DNA of 8,491 nt from Lysobacterales bacterium. GTDB taxonomy: Bacteria; Pseudomonadota; Gammaproteobacteria; Xanthomonadales; Marinicellaceae. Positions 1 to 6,356 of this stretch are shown piece after piece (position 1 is the first letter of the stretch; each line of letters begins with the position of its first letter). The notes beneath the pieces are model-generated. The model was given only the letters and a program-made list of their open reading frames with translations. It had not been told where the DNA came from and did no database searches. A program made the translations under genes and the position numbers. The DNA is taken from positions 1 through 8,491 of the forward strand of contig JALSIL010000565.1 of NCBI GenBank assembly GCA_026990095.1, read 5' to 3'.

Positions 1-2228
1 AAATTACTTTGCAATACCAATAATTCTGAACCACTATCTGTACCCATTTCTTGGTAGTTTTTTAGTGTTTCTCGGTATATTTTTTCCGCCAGTTTTAACT
101 GTCCTAAGTCTTCTAATAAGTAGGCTCGAATATTGTTGACCACAAGTGTGTACTTATTCAAGGGGCCAACAAATGCAGTCATATCAGCCAATAACTTTTG
201 CGAATATTCATCGGCTTGCTGCAATTCATGTCGTTTGACTAAGAAAGACAGTAAGTTGGTTCTGGAAATTAAGGTGCTCAAATGTTTTTTACCCAAGACC
301 TTGGTTTTGCCTTGAATAACTTTTTGCATGATTTCTTTGGCTTTGGCATAATTGCCCAAACTGTCTTCTACAGCCGCCAAGTTATTTAAGGCAGATAAGG
401 TTTTGGGGTGGTTTTCACCAAAATATTTTTTGCGGGTGGCAATAATCTTGTCATTAATTTCTTTGGCTTGTTTAAATTTCCCCATTTTATCCAACACCAT
501 CGCTTTAATTTCTTGGGCATATAAAATATCGCTATTTGCGGGGTTGGTATTAGCGTTTTGTTCTAGCGTACTATCTATAATGGCTTTTGCTTCATCTAGT
601 TTTCCTAACATCAGTTGGGCATGTGCCAATTGAATGTCGAATAAAAGAGAGCTTTTGTCTTTGAAGCCTGGATTGCTTAGGGCTGTTTTGACATATTTAA
701 TGCTTTCATCGTATTTGTTTTGATACAGAAGGATATTTGATTGTATTAAAGCATGTTGGTATTGAAGATCATTGAGTTCGTTGTTGCTTTCAAGTTTGGG
801 GAGCAAAGATGATACCAAATCATTTTGCTTTTGTGCCAGTTCTACTTGTCCTAAACTGGCATAGACTCCAGCTAAAGTCAGCCTGATATTGGCTTCGACT
901 GCATGTTCATCCTTTAATTGGCTTATGATAGTGGTATCGGCATTGTCAATGACTTGAAGTAGAGTCAATTCCTCTCCATAAAGATTGTCAGGGTCGGCTG
1001 ATGAAAATAATTCATTGATAAATTCTACGGTTTTTTTGCTGGTTCGGGCATTGGATTCTGCGATTTTGCGTGCATCTTGTTCTTTTAATGCAAATGAAAC
1101 GGCAAAGACCAAACCTGTAACCAAACCCATTACGGCAAGCAGAGTACCTGAGACGAGGGCCTTATGCTTGCGGCTGATGTGTTTGATACTGTGCCACAGA
1201 GTATTGTGTTTGACACCAATGGCATCACCATTCAACCAATTCTGTAAGTCTTGTTTAAACTCTCTGGGTGATTGGTACCTTTTGTCTGGATTTTTATCAA
1301 TGGCATGGTGAACAATGGCCACCAAATCAGAATCTATGTTCTGGTTTTGTGTCTTTAGGTTTTTGGGCAAATCTTCAATAATTTGACTAATGGCAGAAAA
1401 TATTTGATTGGCATCGAGTTTGTGAGGCAGTGTATTGGATAGTAGTTGATATAGAACTACGCCTAGTGAATAGACATCTGCACGGGTATCTATGCTGTCT
1501 TGCCCACTAACCTGCTCAGGGCTCATATAGGCAAGTGTACCTACTATTTCTCCTGTTTTGGTTAATTGTGTTAGTTGCCTGGTGCTGTCTTGGGTGGTGA
1601 ATGCTATACCGAAATCCAACAATTTAACCGTTCCATCCTGTGTGACTAAGATGTTGTCGGGTTTAATGTCTCTGTGGACAATGCCTTTGTTGTGAGCAAA
1701 TTGTATGGCATCAAGTGTTTGTTTGAACAGGTCTATTATTTGATTGAATTTCAGGTTATTTTGAAGACAGTATTGATGGATATTTATTCCTTCAACATAT
1801 TCCATGGCGATATAGGGCAAATCGTCATCTTTTATGATTCCTGAAGAAATTATTTTTGCAATATTGGGATGGGATAATTTTTTCAGTAGTTGGCTTTCGT
1901 GTAGAAATCTATTTAATTGGCTGTCATTTAAATACTGCATGGCCACTTTTATCGCTACATTAGAATTGGTTGTTAATTGAGTAGCTAGAAACACCTTGCC
2001 GCTGGCACCGCTACCAATAGATTTGCTTAGTTTAAATCCAGGTATGCTTGGAAATTTATTGTTGTAGATTAGAGGCGTTTCATCATCTTCAAACATATTC
2101 AGCCAATCTGTGTGATTGGGATGTTTGATTCGAAATTGTTCAATGAGTTGATAAGGATTTTTGGATTGTCTGATTTTTTGTAAATCCTGGATTATTTGTT
2201 CATCTAACTTGCATTTGTTTTCATTCAT
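1..2228 (-). CDS. Membrane-anchored Ser/Thr protein kinase with TPR C-terminus (partial, 3' end beyond window)
   Basis: My translation reads 742 uninterrupted codons from an ATG at 2228 to the window edge, so the C-terminus is missing. A short N-terminal helical region (1-60) precedes a complete Hanks-type kinase domain (about 65-333). Visible landmarks are the glycine loop G72-S-G-A-S-G77, VAIK Lys94, alphaC Glu111, catalytic H185-R-D187 and IKPDN, D205-F-G207, SPE 236-238, Asp251 and Arg317. All catalytic residues are present, so it should be an active cytoplasmic kinase. One membrane helix follows at about 357-381, then an LFSSADPD segment (about 407-414) and repeated TPR-like helices, including FGENHPKTLSALNNLA near 615-630, which should lie in the periplasm. 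The family typically has kinase-TM-TPR order; substrates are unknown. The gene follows the response regulator after 36 bases, with no Shine-Dalgarno sequence but a hairpin spacer. Domain calls are firm; function and partners are inferred. Confidence 0.93.
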   Translation of the reverse strand, partial: MNENKCKLDEQIIQDLQKIRQSKNPYQLIEQFRIKHPNHTDWLNMFEDDETPLIYNNKFPSIPGFKLSKSIGSGASGKVFLATQLTTNSNVAIKVAMQYLNDSQLNRFLHESQLLKKLSHPNIAKIISSGIIKDDDLPYIAMEYVEGINIHQYCLQNNLKFNQIIDLFKQTLDAIQFAHNKGIVHRDIKPDNILVTQDGTVKLLDFGIAFTTQDSTRQLTQLTKTGEIVGTLAYMSPEQVSGQDSIDTRADVYSLGVVLYQLLSNTLPHKLDANQIFSAISQIIEDLPKNLKTQNQNIDSDLVAIVHHAIDKNPDKRYQSPREFKQDLQNWLNGDAIGVKHNTLWHSIKHISRKHKALVSGTLLAVMGLVTGLVFAVSFALKEQDARKIAESNARTSKKTVEFINELFSSADPDNLYGEELTLLQVIDNADTTIISQLKDEHAVEANIRLTLAGVYASLGQVELAQKQNDLVSSLLPKLESNNELNDLQYQHALIQSNILLYQNKYDESIKYVKTALSNPGFKDKSSLLFDIQLAHAQLMLGKLDEAKAIIDSTLEQNANTNPANSDILYAQEIKAMVLDKMGKFKQAKEINDKIIATRKKYFGENHPKTLSALNNLAAVEDSLGNYAKAKEIMQKVIQGKTKVLGKKHLSTLISRTNLLSFLVKRHELQQADEYSQKLLADMTAFVGPLNKYTLVVNNIRAYLLEDLGQLKLAEKIYRETLKNYQEMGTDSGSELLVLQSN

Positions 2229-2229
2229 G

Positions 2230-2263
2230 AGATTTATAATATCAAATATTAAAACGTAAATCT
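2230..2263 (-). promoter_or_regulatory. Nested AT-rich hairpin filling the spacer before the Ser/Thr kinase gene
   Basis: The outer arms AGATTTA (2230-2236) and TAAATCT (2257-2263) are perfect 7-base complements. Inside them, TAATAT (2237-2242) and ATATTA (2246-2251) form a perfect 6-base stem around a 3-base loop, with one 5-base bulge (2252-2256). The structure takes 34 of the 36 bases between the regulator stop and the kinase ATG and ends one base before that ATG. It leaves no room for a Shine-Dalgarno sequence. A role in translational coupling, start-site control or RNA processing is inference. The stem is almost all A-U, so its stability is uncertain. Confidence 0.55.
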
Positions 2264-2264
2264 A

Positions 2265-2906
2265 TTATTCGATTGTGTAATCGATTAACCCCATCTTTCC
2301 AGCAGCCATTGCAGCTTCGGCTCGTGAGTTAATCCCTAGTTTCAAATAAATATCTTTAACATAACCATAACAGGTTGAAGGTTGTATCCCCAATAGTTCA
2401 GCAACTTTTGGTACTTTGTAACCTTTTGAAATCATAATTAGCACTTCGCTTTCTCTATTGGTTAAGTTGTTTTTTGCAGGTTGAGGGTTGAAAAAATTGA
2501 GTAATTTGTTGGCAATGGCCGCAGATATTGGCAAGTGACCTTGTTTGATGTTGATTAGCATTTGGGCCAATATGTCTTTGTCTTTATCTTTTAATATATA
2601 GCCTTTTGCACCTTTTCTTAGGGCACTAAATACATGTTGGTCATCATCAAATATGGTGGTTATAACGATGAGCGTATCCTGATTGTGGTTGGTTAAATAG
2701 TCAACGATATCAAGTCCTGAACCATCGGGCAAACCAATATCAACCAAAGCCAAGTCAAAATTTTGTGATTTTACCTTTTCAAAGGCCTGTTGCAAATTTT
2801 CTGCAAGCACTATTTCTGCCTTGTTAAAAGCCAATTGGACAGATTGGACCAACCATTGCATGGCTGGTTTTAAATCTTCTACGATGAGAACGTTATTCAT
2901 GACCAT
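2265..2906 (-). CDS. NarL/FixJ-family response regulator (receiver + LuxR-type HTH)
   Basis: This is a 213-residue DNA-binding response regulator, the usual length for the family. The receiver domain (about 4-125) has the acidic pair E10-D11, phosphoacceptor D56 in LALVDIGLPDGSG, switch residue T84, and K106 in the GAKGYILKD motif. A LuxR-type helix-turn-helix follows at about 148-198 (LTNRESEVL ... VAELLG ... YVKDIYLKLGINSRAEA). It should be phosphorylated by the histidine kinase encoded just upstream, whose last 14 bases it overlaps; this pairing is inferred from position and matching subclass. The start could be the ATG at 2906 or the in-frame ATG at 2900, which gives the more typical MNNVLIVED start. 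Neither has a visible Shine-Dalgarno sequence, so translation is probably coupled to the kinase gene. Target promoters are unknown; the operon's own promoter and downstream Ser/Thr kinase are natural candidates. Confidence 0.95.
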   Translation of the reverse strand: MVMNNVLIVEDLKPAMQWLVQSVQLAFNKAEIVLAENLQQAFEKVKSQNFDLALVDIGLPDGSGLDIVDYLTNHNQDTLIVITTIFDDDQHVFSALRKGAKGYILKDKDKDILAQMLINIKQGHLPISAAIANKLLNFFNPQPAKNNLTNRESEVLIMISKGYKVPKVAELLGIQPSTCYGYVKDIYLKLGINSRAEAAMAAGKMGLIDYTIE

Positions 2907-3768
2907 ATTTATGGGTTAATTTAAAAGCAGTACCTTGGTTTAATTTAGAGTCCCATTGTACTTGTGCATGAATAGATTGTGCTCTTTTTTCTATGGTTTT
3001 TAAACCTTTTCCTGTAGCTCTAGTGGCAATGAATCCTATGCCATTGTCTGTGATTTCAATTGTAAATGTACTTGAGTCACTGGAAATGTTAATTTTTATT
3101 TCTGAAGATTTGGCGTGTTTGATTATGTTGCTGATGACTTCTCTGGATATGCGCAGTACCACATTGGGAATGACTCTTGACAATTTTTGTCGGTTATTTA
3201 GCAAATAAATTGTATCAATAAGTACTATTGATGTGGGTTGCAGACGCATCTTTGCTTCAGAAATAATCGCTTCGGCCAATTGAATCATCGTGCATTGAAT
3301 GTTTTCTGTTTGAGCAACTGCTTGGCGAATATTGGATAATATGTTTTTTGCCATTTTTTTTGTTTCATCGTCTTTGGCGGTATAAATGAGTTCCAACAAT
3401 TTTGCACCCACATCGTCATGCAAGTTTGCATAAATTCTTGAGCGCTCTTGCTCTTGGGTAAAAGAAATTAAATTTGCATTGTCATTATAAACTGTTTCGA
3501 CAGTTGATGGATTGGCTCGTTTTAACTTGGCATATAGGAATATCAGGTAAATGACCAATATAATTGTATAGATGAGTATTATTGAAACTGGCATTTTGGG
3601 GGTTATGAATGATCCAATCGATAAAATTAATAGTCCTATCGTTAATAATAGAAGGGAAGTTGGGAGTGTTTTTTGATTGATATTGAGCCAAGCGATGGTC
3701 ACAATAGGGATAAGACACAACAGTATGACTATTATTTGACTGATTGTGTTCCAAACTTCAGTATTCAT
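2893..3768 (-). CDS. NarL/DesK-type membrane sensor histidine kinase
   Basis: This 291-residue kinase begins with about three hydrophobic helices (about 9-29, 36-54, 60-79) joined by very short loops, so there is no room for a periplasmic sensor domain. The dimerisation/phosphoacceptor region of HisKA_3 type has ERSRIYANLHDDVG with His117. The ATP-binding domain shows the N-box E210-V-I-S-N214 with H218, the G1 box D241-N-G-I-G245, the G2-like GKGL at 253-256, and QGT at 278-280. It belongs to the class that partners NarL-type regulators, and the next gene is exactly such a regulator with an overlapping start. The input signal is unknown; sensing through the membrane helices, as in DesK-like kinases, is possible. 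The ATG at 3768 follows CACCCCAACA with no Shine-Dalgarno sequence. An extended -10 promoter lies about 30 bases upstream. Confidence 0.94.
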   Translation of the reverse strand: MNTEVWNTISQIIVILLCLIPIVTIAWLNINQKTLPTSLLLLTIGLLILSIGSFITPKMPVSIILIYTIILVIYLIFLYAKLKRANPSTVETVYNDNANLISFTQEQERSRIYANLHDDVGAKLLELIYTAKDDETKKMAKNILSNIRQAVAQTENIQCTMIQLAEAIISEAKMRLQPTSIVLIDTIYLLNNRQKLSRVIPNVVLRISREVISNIIKHAKSSEIKINISSDSSTFTIEITDNGIGFIATRATGKGLKTIEKRAQSIHAQVQWDSKLNQGTAFKLTHKYGHE

Positions 3769-3783
3769 TGTTGGGGTGATTTT

Positions 3784-3815
3784 ATTTAACGTTTAAATTA
3801 TACCATTGCAATTGC
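3784..3815 (-). promoter_or_regulatory. Extended -10 promoter for the HK-RR-kinase operon, with two dyads
   Basis: On the minus strand TGGTATAAT (3805-3797) is a perfect extended -10 (TG-N-TATAAT). No good -35 is visible at the usual spacing, which fits an extended -10 promoter. Transcription would start near 3790, giving a leader of only about 20 bases before the ATG at 3768. Two short dyads overlap it: GCAATTGC (3808-3815) in the spacer, and ATTTAA-CGT-TTAAAT (3784-3798) over the -10 and start region. Either could be an operator, but dyads this AT-rich also arise by chance. Confidence 0.55.
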
Positions 3816-3871
3816 TTATATTTGTATAGGTTTCGGAAAATGTTTCAAAGAAAACGTCCTTGTTTAATTTG

Positions 3872-3886
3872 CTGATTTCCAATCAG
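3872..3886. repeat. Short perfect hairpin CTGATT-TCC-AATCAG
   Basis: Perfect 6-base arms surround a 3-base loop in the 181-base gap between the propeller gene and the histidine kinase. No T-run follows on the minus strand, so it is not a standard intrinsic terminator. Its role is unknown. Confidence 0.3.
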
Positions 3887-3892
3887 GGGCAA

Positions 3893-3940
3893 TTATAGAG
3901 TCTTTTGCATAACCCTAGGATGATGGAAAGGTCTCTTATA
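3893..3940. mobile_element. 38-base palindromic mini-element (IS/MITE relic) flanked by TTATA repeats
   Basis: The core at 3898-3935 is an imperfect palindrome centred on CCTAGG: its two 19-base halves match at 14 positions when one is reverse-complemented. One end reads GAGTCTTTTGCATAACCC inward; the other, on the minus strand, reads GAGACCTTTCCATCATCC. The same 5 bases, TTATA, lie immediately outside both ends (3893-3897 and 3936-3940), as a target-site duplication would. The first 31 bases match the inverted copy at 6326-6356 at 27 positions. It starts 14 bases after the propeller gene's stop. It is too small to encode anything, so it is either a minimal non-autonomous element or what remains after internal deletion of a larger one. 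Confidence 0.55.
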
Positions 3941-3949
3941 TTGTTTTGT

Positions 3950-6001
3950 TTATTTTTTTAACTTTCTTGTTATATCACAAGAGGTGTTATCAAGAATGGT
4001 AAGTTGTGTTAAATTTAACTGCCCACTTTCAAGTCCTCCTAATGAAAAATCATAGTCAACCACTGCTTTGAGGCATTCGTTCCAAGTTATGGACAATGAT
4101 CCTAGGCTATTTGATTGGGTAGACCCTGAAAACAAATTGGCTCCTGTATATTGTTTCATCTCAGTTATATTGATAGTTTGGTCGGTCACTGTTCCTGTGC
4201 CTGATGCCCACAATTGATTGCCGTTGGAATCATAAGTATACCAAGTAACTGTCGCCATTTGCTCAGCACCCTGATCAAACAGATAGACAGTAAAACCTTC
4301 GCCAGATCTTGTTACATCATACCAAGCTCCGGAAATGCCATTGGGTAAGGCTTTGTTGTTATTGTCGCATTCGTTTCCTGGTATCTCCAAATCTTTTATT
4401 ATGGTTACTTCGTTGGTTTCTAAATTGGGAAGATCGTAACTTAATATTGCTTGATTGCATAAACTAAAAGTAATCTTGGCTTGTCCTTGATTTGTTTTAA
4501 TGACATCATTGGTGTTGAATGCACTGCCAAATTTTGCTCCATTGGTACTATACACTTCATTAAAGTCAATAACATTATCAACAACTTCACCAACACCCAG
4601 TAGCCAAAGATTGTCACCATTGTTATTGACGCTGGCAAACATCACCGCACGTCCATCATTTAATATTTCTATGGATACTTTTTGTGTTGTGGCTTGGGCA
4701 GTATTCCATGTGCCAGATACTTTTGAATTGACACTGTACTGTGATGGATTGTTACCACCTGTAGATTCCCTAGAAAAATGATGAAAAGAAGTCACATCGG
4801 CGTTTTCAAAACCACCACTGTTAGAACTAATCAATAAATCGCTATCATTAAAGATTAAATTTCCACCGAATCTGTCATAGCTATCAGTAGGATTGCTGGC
4901 TATTAATTTTTGATCTTCAACAAAGTTTCCATTGTTGTCTAATTTAAAGGTATAAACTGCTCCTAAGGTTAAGGAAGAATCTTGTCCAGCACCTGCACCA
5001 ACGATTAATTCATCATTATCTAGCTTTAATGAAATACCAAATTGATCGTTGAATGTATTGTCACTGGCTTGGATGAATTGGTGTTCGTTCCATTGTCCAG
5101 TAACGTCTTTAATAAAAACAACCACTCCACCAATTCCTCCAGCTTGAACGCTACCTGCAACTAGGGTATCTTCAACAATTTCAATCTGGTTGCCCAAGTT
5201 TGAATTGCGTGTATCGTTAATGGTTTGGGTGTTGATCCATGAGCTTCCATCGTTCTCATAAATATAGATTCTACCAGGTTCTGTTAACGCTTGTTCTCCC
5301 CAAGCTCCAACGATAATTTGGTTGTTTTCATAATCAAAATCTTGCCCAAATAGGTGAAAGTCTTCTTCAAGCTTTTGAGTTTCAATAAAGCCACTTCCTG
5401 AATCTTCAAAAATATAGACTCCAGTGCTGACAGGAAAGGAAAATCCAAAAATAGTATCATATTCGTGGGCATGAACCAAGAGTATGCCACCTTCCATCAC
5501 CAATTGAAATCCCATGCCTTTGCCATTGCCAATATCGCTGCCAACTAGGGTTTCTTGCAATGTCCAGTTGTTGTTTTCAAAAGTAGTAATAAATACCTTT
5601 GAATCGGCATCGGTCATGCCTCCTGAATTGCCCATTCCAGCTCTAACACCAGCAGGCATCCCAATGGCCAGTTTACCATTATCAAAAGCCAGTCCAAACC
5701 CAAATCCGTCACCATTTGTGCATGAGCCAGTTAAGTCCTCAGCGCTTAGTCTAACCATTTCTTGATATTGTCCATCAACTTTTTCATAAGTAATAACCTC
5801 TCCACAGCTATCAGCATCCATTCCTCTGGTAAAGATACGCGGCCAAGACACCACCAATTTGTCATCCGCAAATACCATATTGGCTCCATAATCGCTTTCC
5901 AATGCATCTGGTGGTACAAGGTCTTCTACTAAGCTCCATTCTTGCGCCCATGTGATATGGCTGTTTAGTAAAAATGTGAGTAATATTGAAATTTTTTTCA
6001 T
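3950..6001 (-). CDS. Secreted FG-GAP beta-propeller protein with two related C-terminal domains
   Basis: This is a 683-residue exported protein. Residues 1-19 form a signal peptide with probable cleavage after TWA. Seven FG-GAP-like units start near residues 38, 98, 161, 217, 268, 319 and 376, each with the pattern 'FG-x-L-x-(D/N)-x-x-L-(I/V)-(I/V)-G' (for example FGFGLAFDNGKLAIG). Their count and 50-60-residue spacing predict a seven-bladed propeller. Two related domains follow at about 429-525 and 556-652. Both begin SG-x-W, contain N-G-(D/N)-x-LW, an F-x-G/S segment, a single Cys (515 and 643), and end in a YD(L/F) strand. I recognise this C-terminal domain type from Lysobacterales/Marinicella secreted proteins, without a known function. 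A good ribosome binding site (AGGAA at 6013-6009) lies 7 bases before the ATG. Surface or extracellular binding is plausible; ligand unknown. The gene is bracketed by the inverted repeat pair. Confidence 0.9.
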   Translation of the reverse strand: MKKISILLTFLLNSHITWAQEWSLVEDLVPPDALESDYGANMVFADDKLVVSWPRIFTRGMDADSCGEVITYEKVDGQYQEMVRLSAEDLTGSCTNGDGFGFGLAFDNGKLAIGMPAGVRAGMGNSGGMTDADSKVFITTFENNNWTLQETLVGSDIGNGKGMGFQLVMEGGILLVHAHEYDTIFGFSFPVSTGVYIFEDSGSGFIETQKLEEDFHLFGQDFDYENNQIIVGAWGEQALTEPGRIYIYENDGSSWINTQTINDTRNSNLGNQIEIVEDTLVAGSVQAGGIGGVVVFIKDVTGQWNEHQFIQASDNTFNDQFGISLKLDNDELIVGAGAGQDSSLTLGAVYTFKLDNNGNFVEDQKLIASNPTDSYDRFGGNLIFNDSDLLISSNSGGFENADVTSFHHFSRESTGGNNPSQYSVNSKVSGTWNTAQATTQKVSIEILNDGRAVMFASVNNNGDNLWLLGVGEVVDNVIDFNEVYSTNGAKFGSAFNTNDVIKTNQGQAKITFSLCNQAILSYDLPNLETNEVTIIKDLEIPGNECDNNNKALPNGISGAWYDVTRSGEGFTVYLFDQGAEQMATVTWYTYDSNGNQLWASGTGTVTDQTINITEMKQYTGANLFSGSTQSNSLGSLSITWNECLKAVVDYDFSLGGLESGQLNLTQLTILDNTSCDITRKLKK

Positions 6002-6030
6002 TGTTCGTTTCCTGTTAAGTATTAAGTAAT

Positions 6031-6085
6031 GGGGGAAATTTTAAACAATGAACTAACATTTATTAACCCCCAATATTAGGGGGTT
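6031..6085 (-). promoter_or_regulatory. Leader hairpin AACCCCC/GGGGGTT with a competing downstream C-run
   Basis: AACCCCC (6065-6071) and GGGGGTT (6079-6085) are perfect 7-base complements around a 7-base loop. On the minus-strand transcript this hairpin lies about 64 bases before the ATG of the propeller gene. A second CCCCC on that transcript (6035-6031) could pair with the GGGGG created by the 6067-6071 strand, giving an alternative, weaker fold nearer the ribosome binding site. The first stem is strong and G-C rich in an AT-rich context. No T-run follows directly. A regulatory role is inference. Confidence 0.4.
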
Positions 6086-6121
6086 GGTGTGTTTATTTTC
6101 TCAGCACGCTAGTTAAAACTA

Positions 6122-6135
6122 TGCACTTTAGTGCA
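6122..6135. repeat. Dyad TGCACT-TT-AGTGCA
   Basis: A perfect 6-base inverted repeat with a 2-base centre lies in the propeller gene's upstream region. It could be a protein-binding site or a small hairpin; nothing else identifies it. Confidence 0.35.
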
Positions 6136-6147
6136 AGGCTTTAGCTG

Positions 6148-6178
6148 CTACACATTTTTAAAAATGAAGAATGTGTAG
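6148..6178. repeat. Inverted repeat CTACACATT ... AATGTGTAG
   Basis: Perfect 9-base arms at 6148-6156 and 6170-6178 are separated by 13 bases, in the propeller gene's upstream region. No T-run follows on either strand that would make a convincing intrinsic terminator. It may be a regulator-binding site or an RNA hairpin; its role is unknown. Confidence 0.45.
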
Positions 6179-6268
6179 TTTTACAATGTTGTTGATAGAC
6201 ATACAAATAACTCAGTTACTCTCGTTACACACATTTGAATGATACAAGTAATCAGGGATGATACGAAT

Positions 6269-6356
6269 AAATAGCGGGCTATTTGACTCATTATTTGCCT
6301 TGATTGGAGCTTTTTTCATTCTTTTTTCCATCATCCCAGAGTTATGCAAAGGTCTC
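6269..6356 (-). mobile_element. Inverted copy of the GAGACC repeat with adjoining hairpin (probable IS-end remnant)
   Basis: Read on the minus strand from 6356, this begins GAGACCTTTGCATAAC and continues through GGATGATGGAA to 6326. It matches the first 31 bases of the 3898 copy at 27 positions, in the opposite orientation. Unlike that copy it lacks the closing AAAGGTCTC end and runs on into an A-rich stretch and then a perfect AAATAGC-GG-GCTATTT hairpin (6269-6284). A terminal repeat followed by a hairpin of this kind resembles, from memory, the 5' end of some IS5-like insertion sequences; I cannot confirm the family. No transposase reading frame remains. The repeat starts 19 bases after the DUF1501 stop. 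Confidence 0.42.

Noticed and set aside
985..1311. Plus-strand open frame of 108 codons
   Set aside because: It lies wholly inside the Ser/Thr kinase gene on the other strand, whose domain motifs are unambiguous; it has no recognisable protein signature. The same applies to the plus-strand frames at 133-315, 352-633, 2993-3208, 4500-4781, 5514-5765 and 6432-6638.
3485..3754. Minus-strand open frame overlapping the histidine kinase
   Set aside because: It is out of frame with the clearly recognisable kinase and has no domain signature. The minus-strand frames at 4441-4638 and 5284-5490 inside the propeller gene are rejected for the same reason.
3898..3935. Intrinsic terminator for the propeller gene
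   Set aside because: The palindrome is imperfect and no T-run follows it on the minus strand. Transposed-element features (flanking repeats, inverted second copy) explain it better, though an effect on transcript ends is not excluded.
6158..6202. Short minus-strand peptide beginning MSINNIV as a transposase remnant
   Set aside because: It is only about 14 codons long, has no resemblance to a transposase I can name, and lacks a ribosome binding site.
6087..6240. Sigma-70 promoter for the propeller gene
   Set aside because: Several weak TTG-type -35-like hexamers occur, but none is paired with a convincing -10 at proper spacing.
6241..6270. Direct repeat GATACAAGTAA / GATACGAATAA with 19-base period
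   Set aside because: There are only two imperfect copies, so there is no basis for calling iterons, a CRISPR or an operator array.
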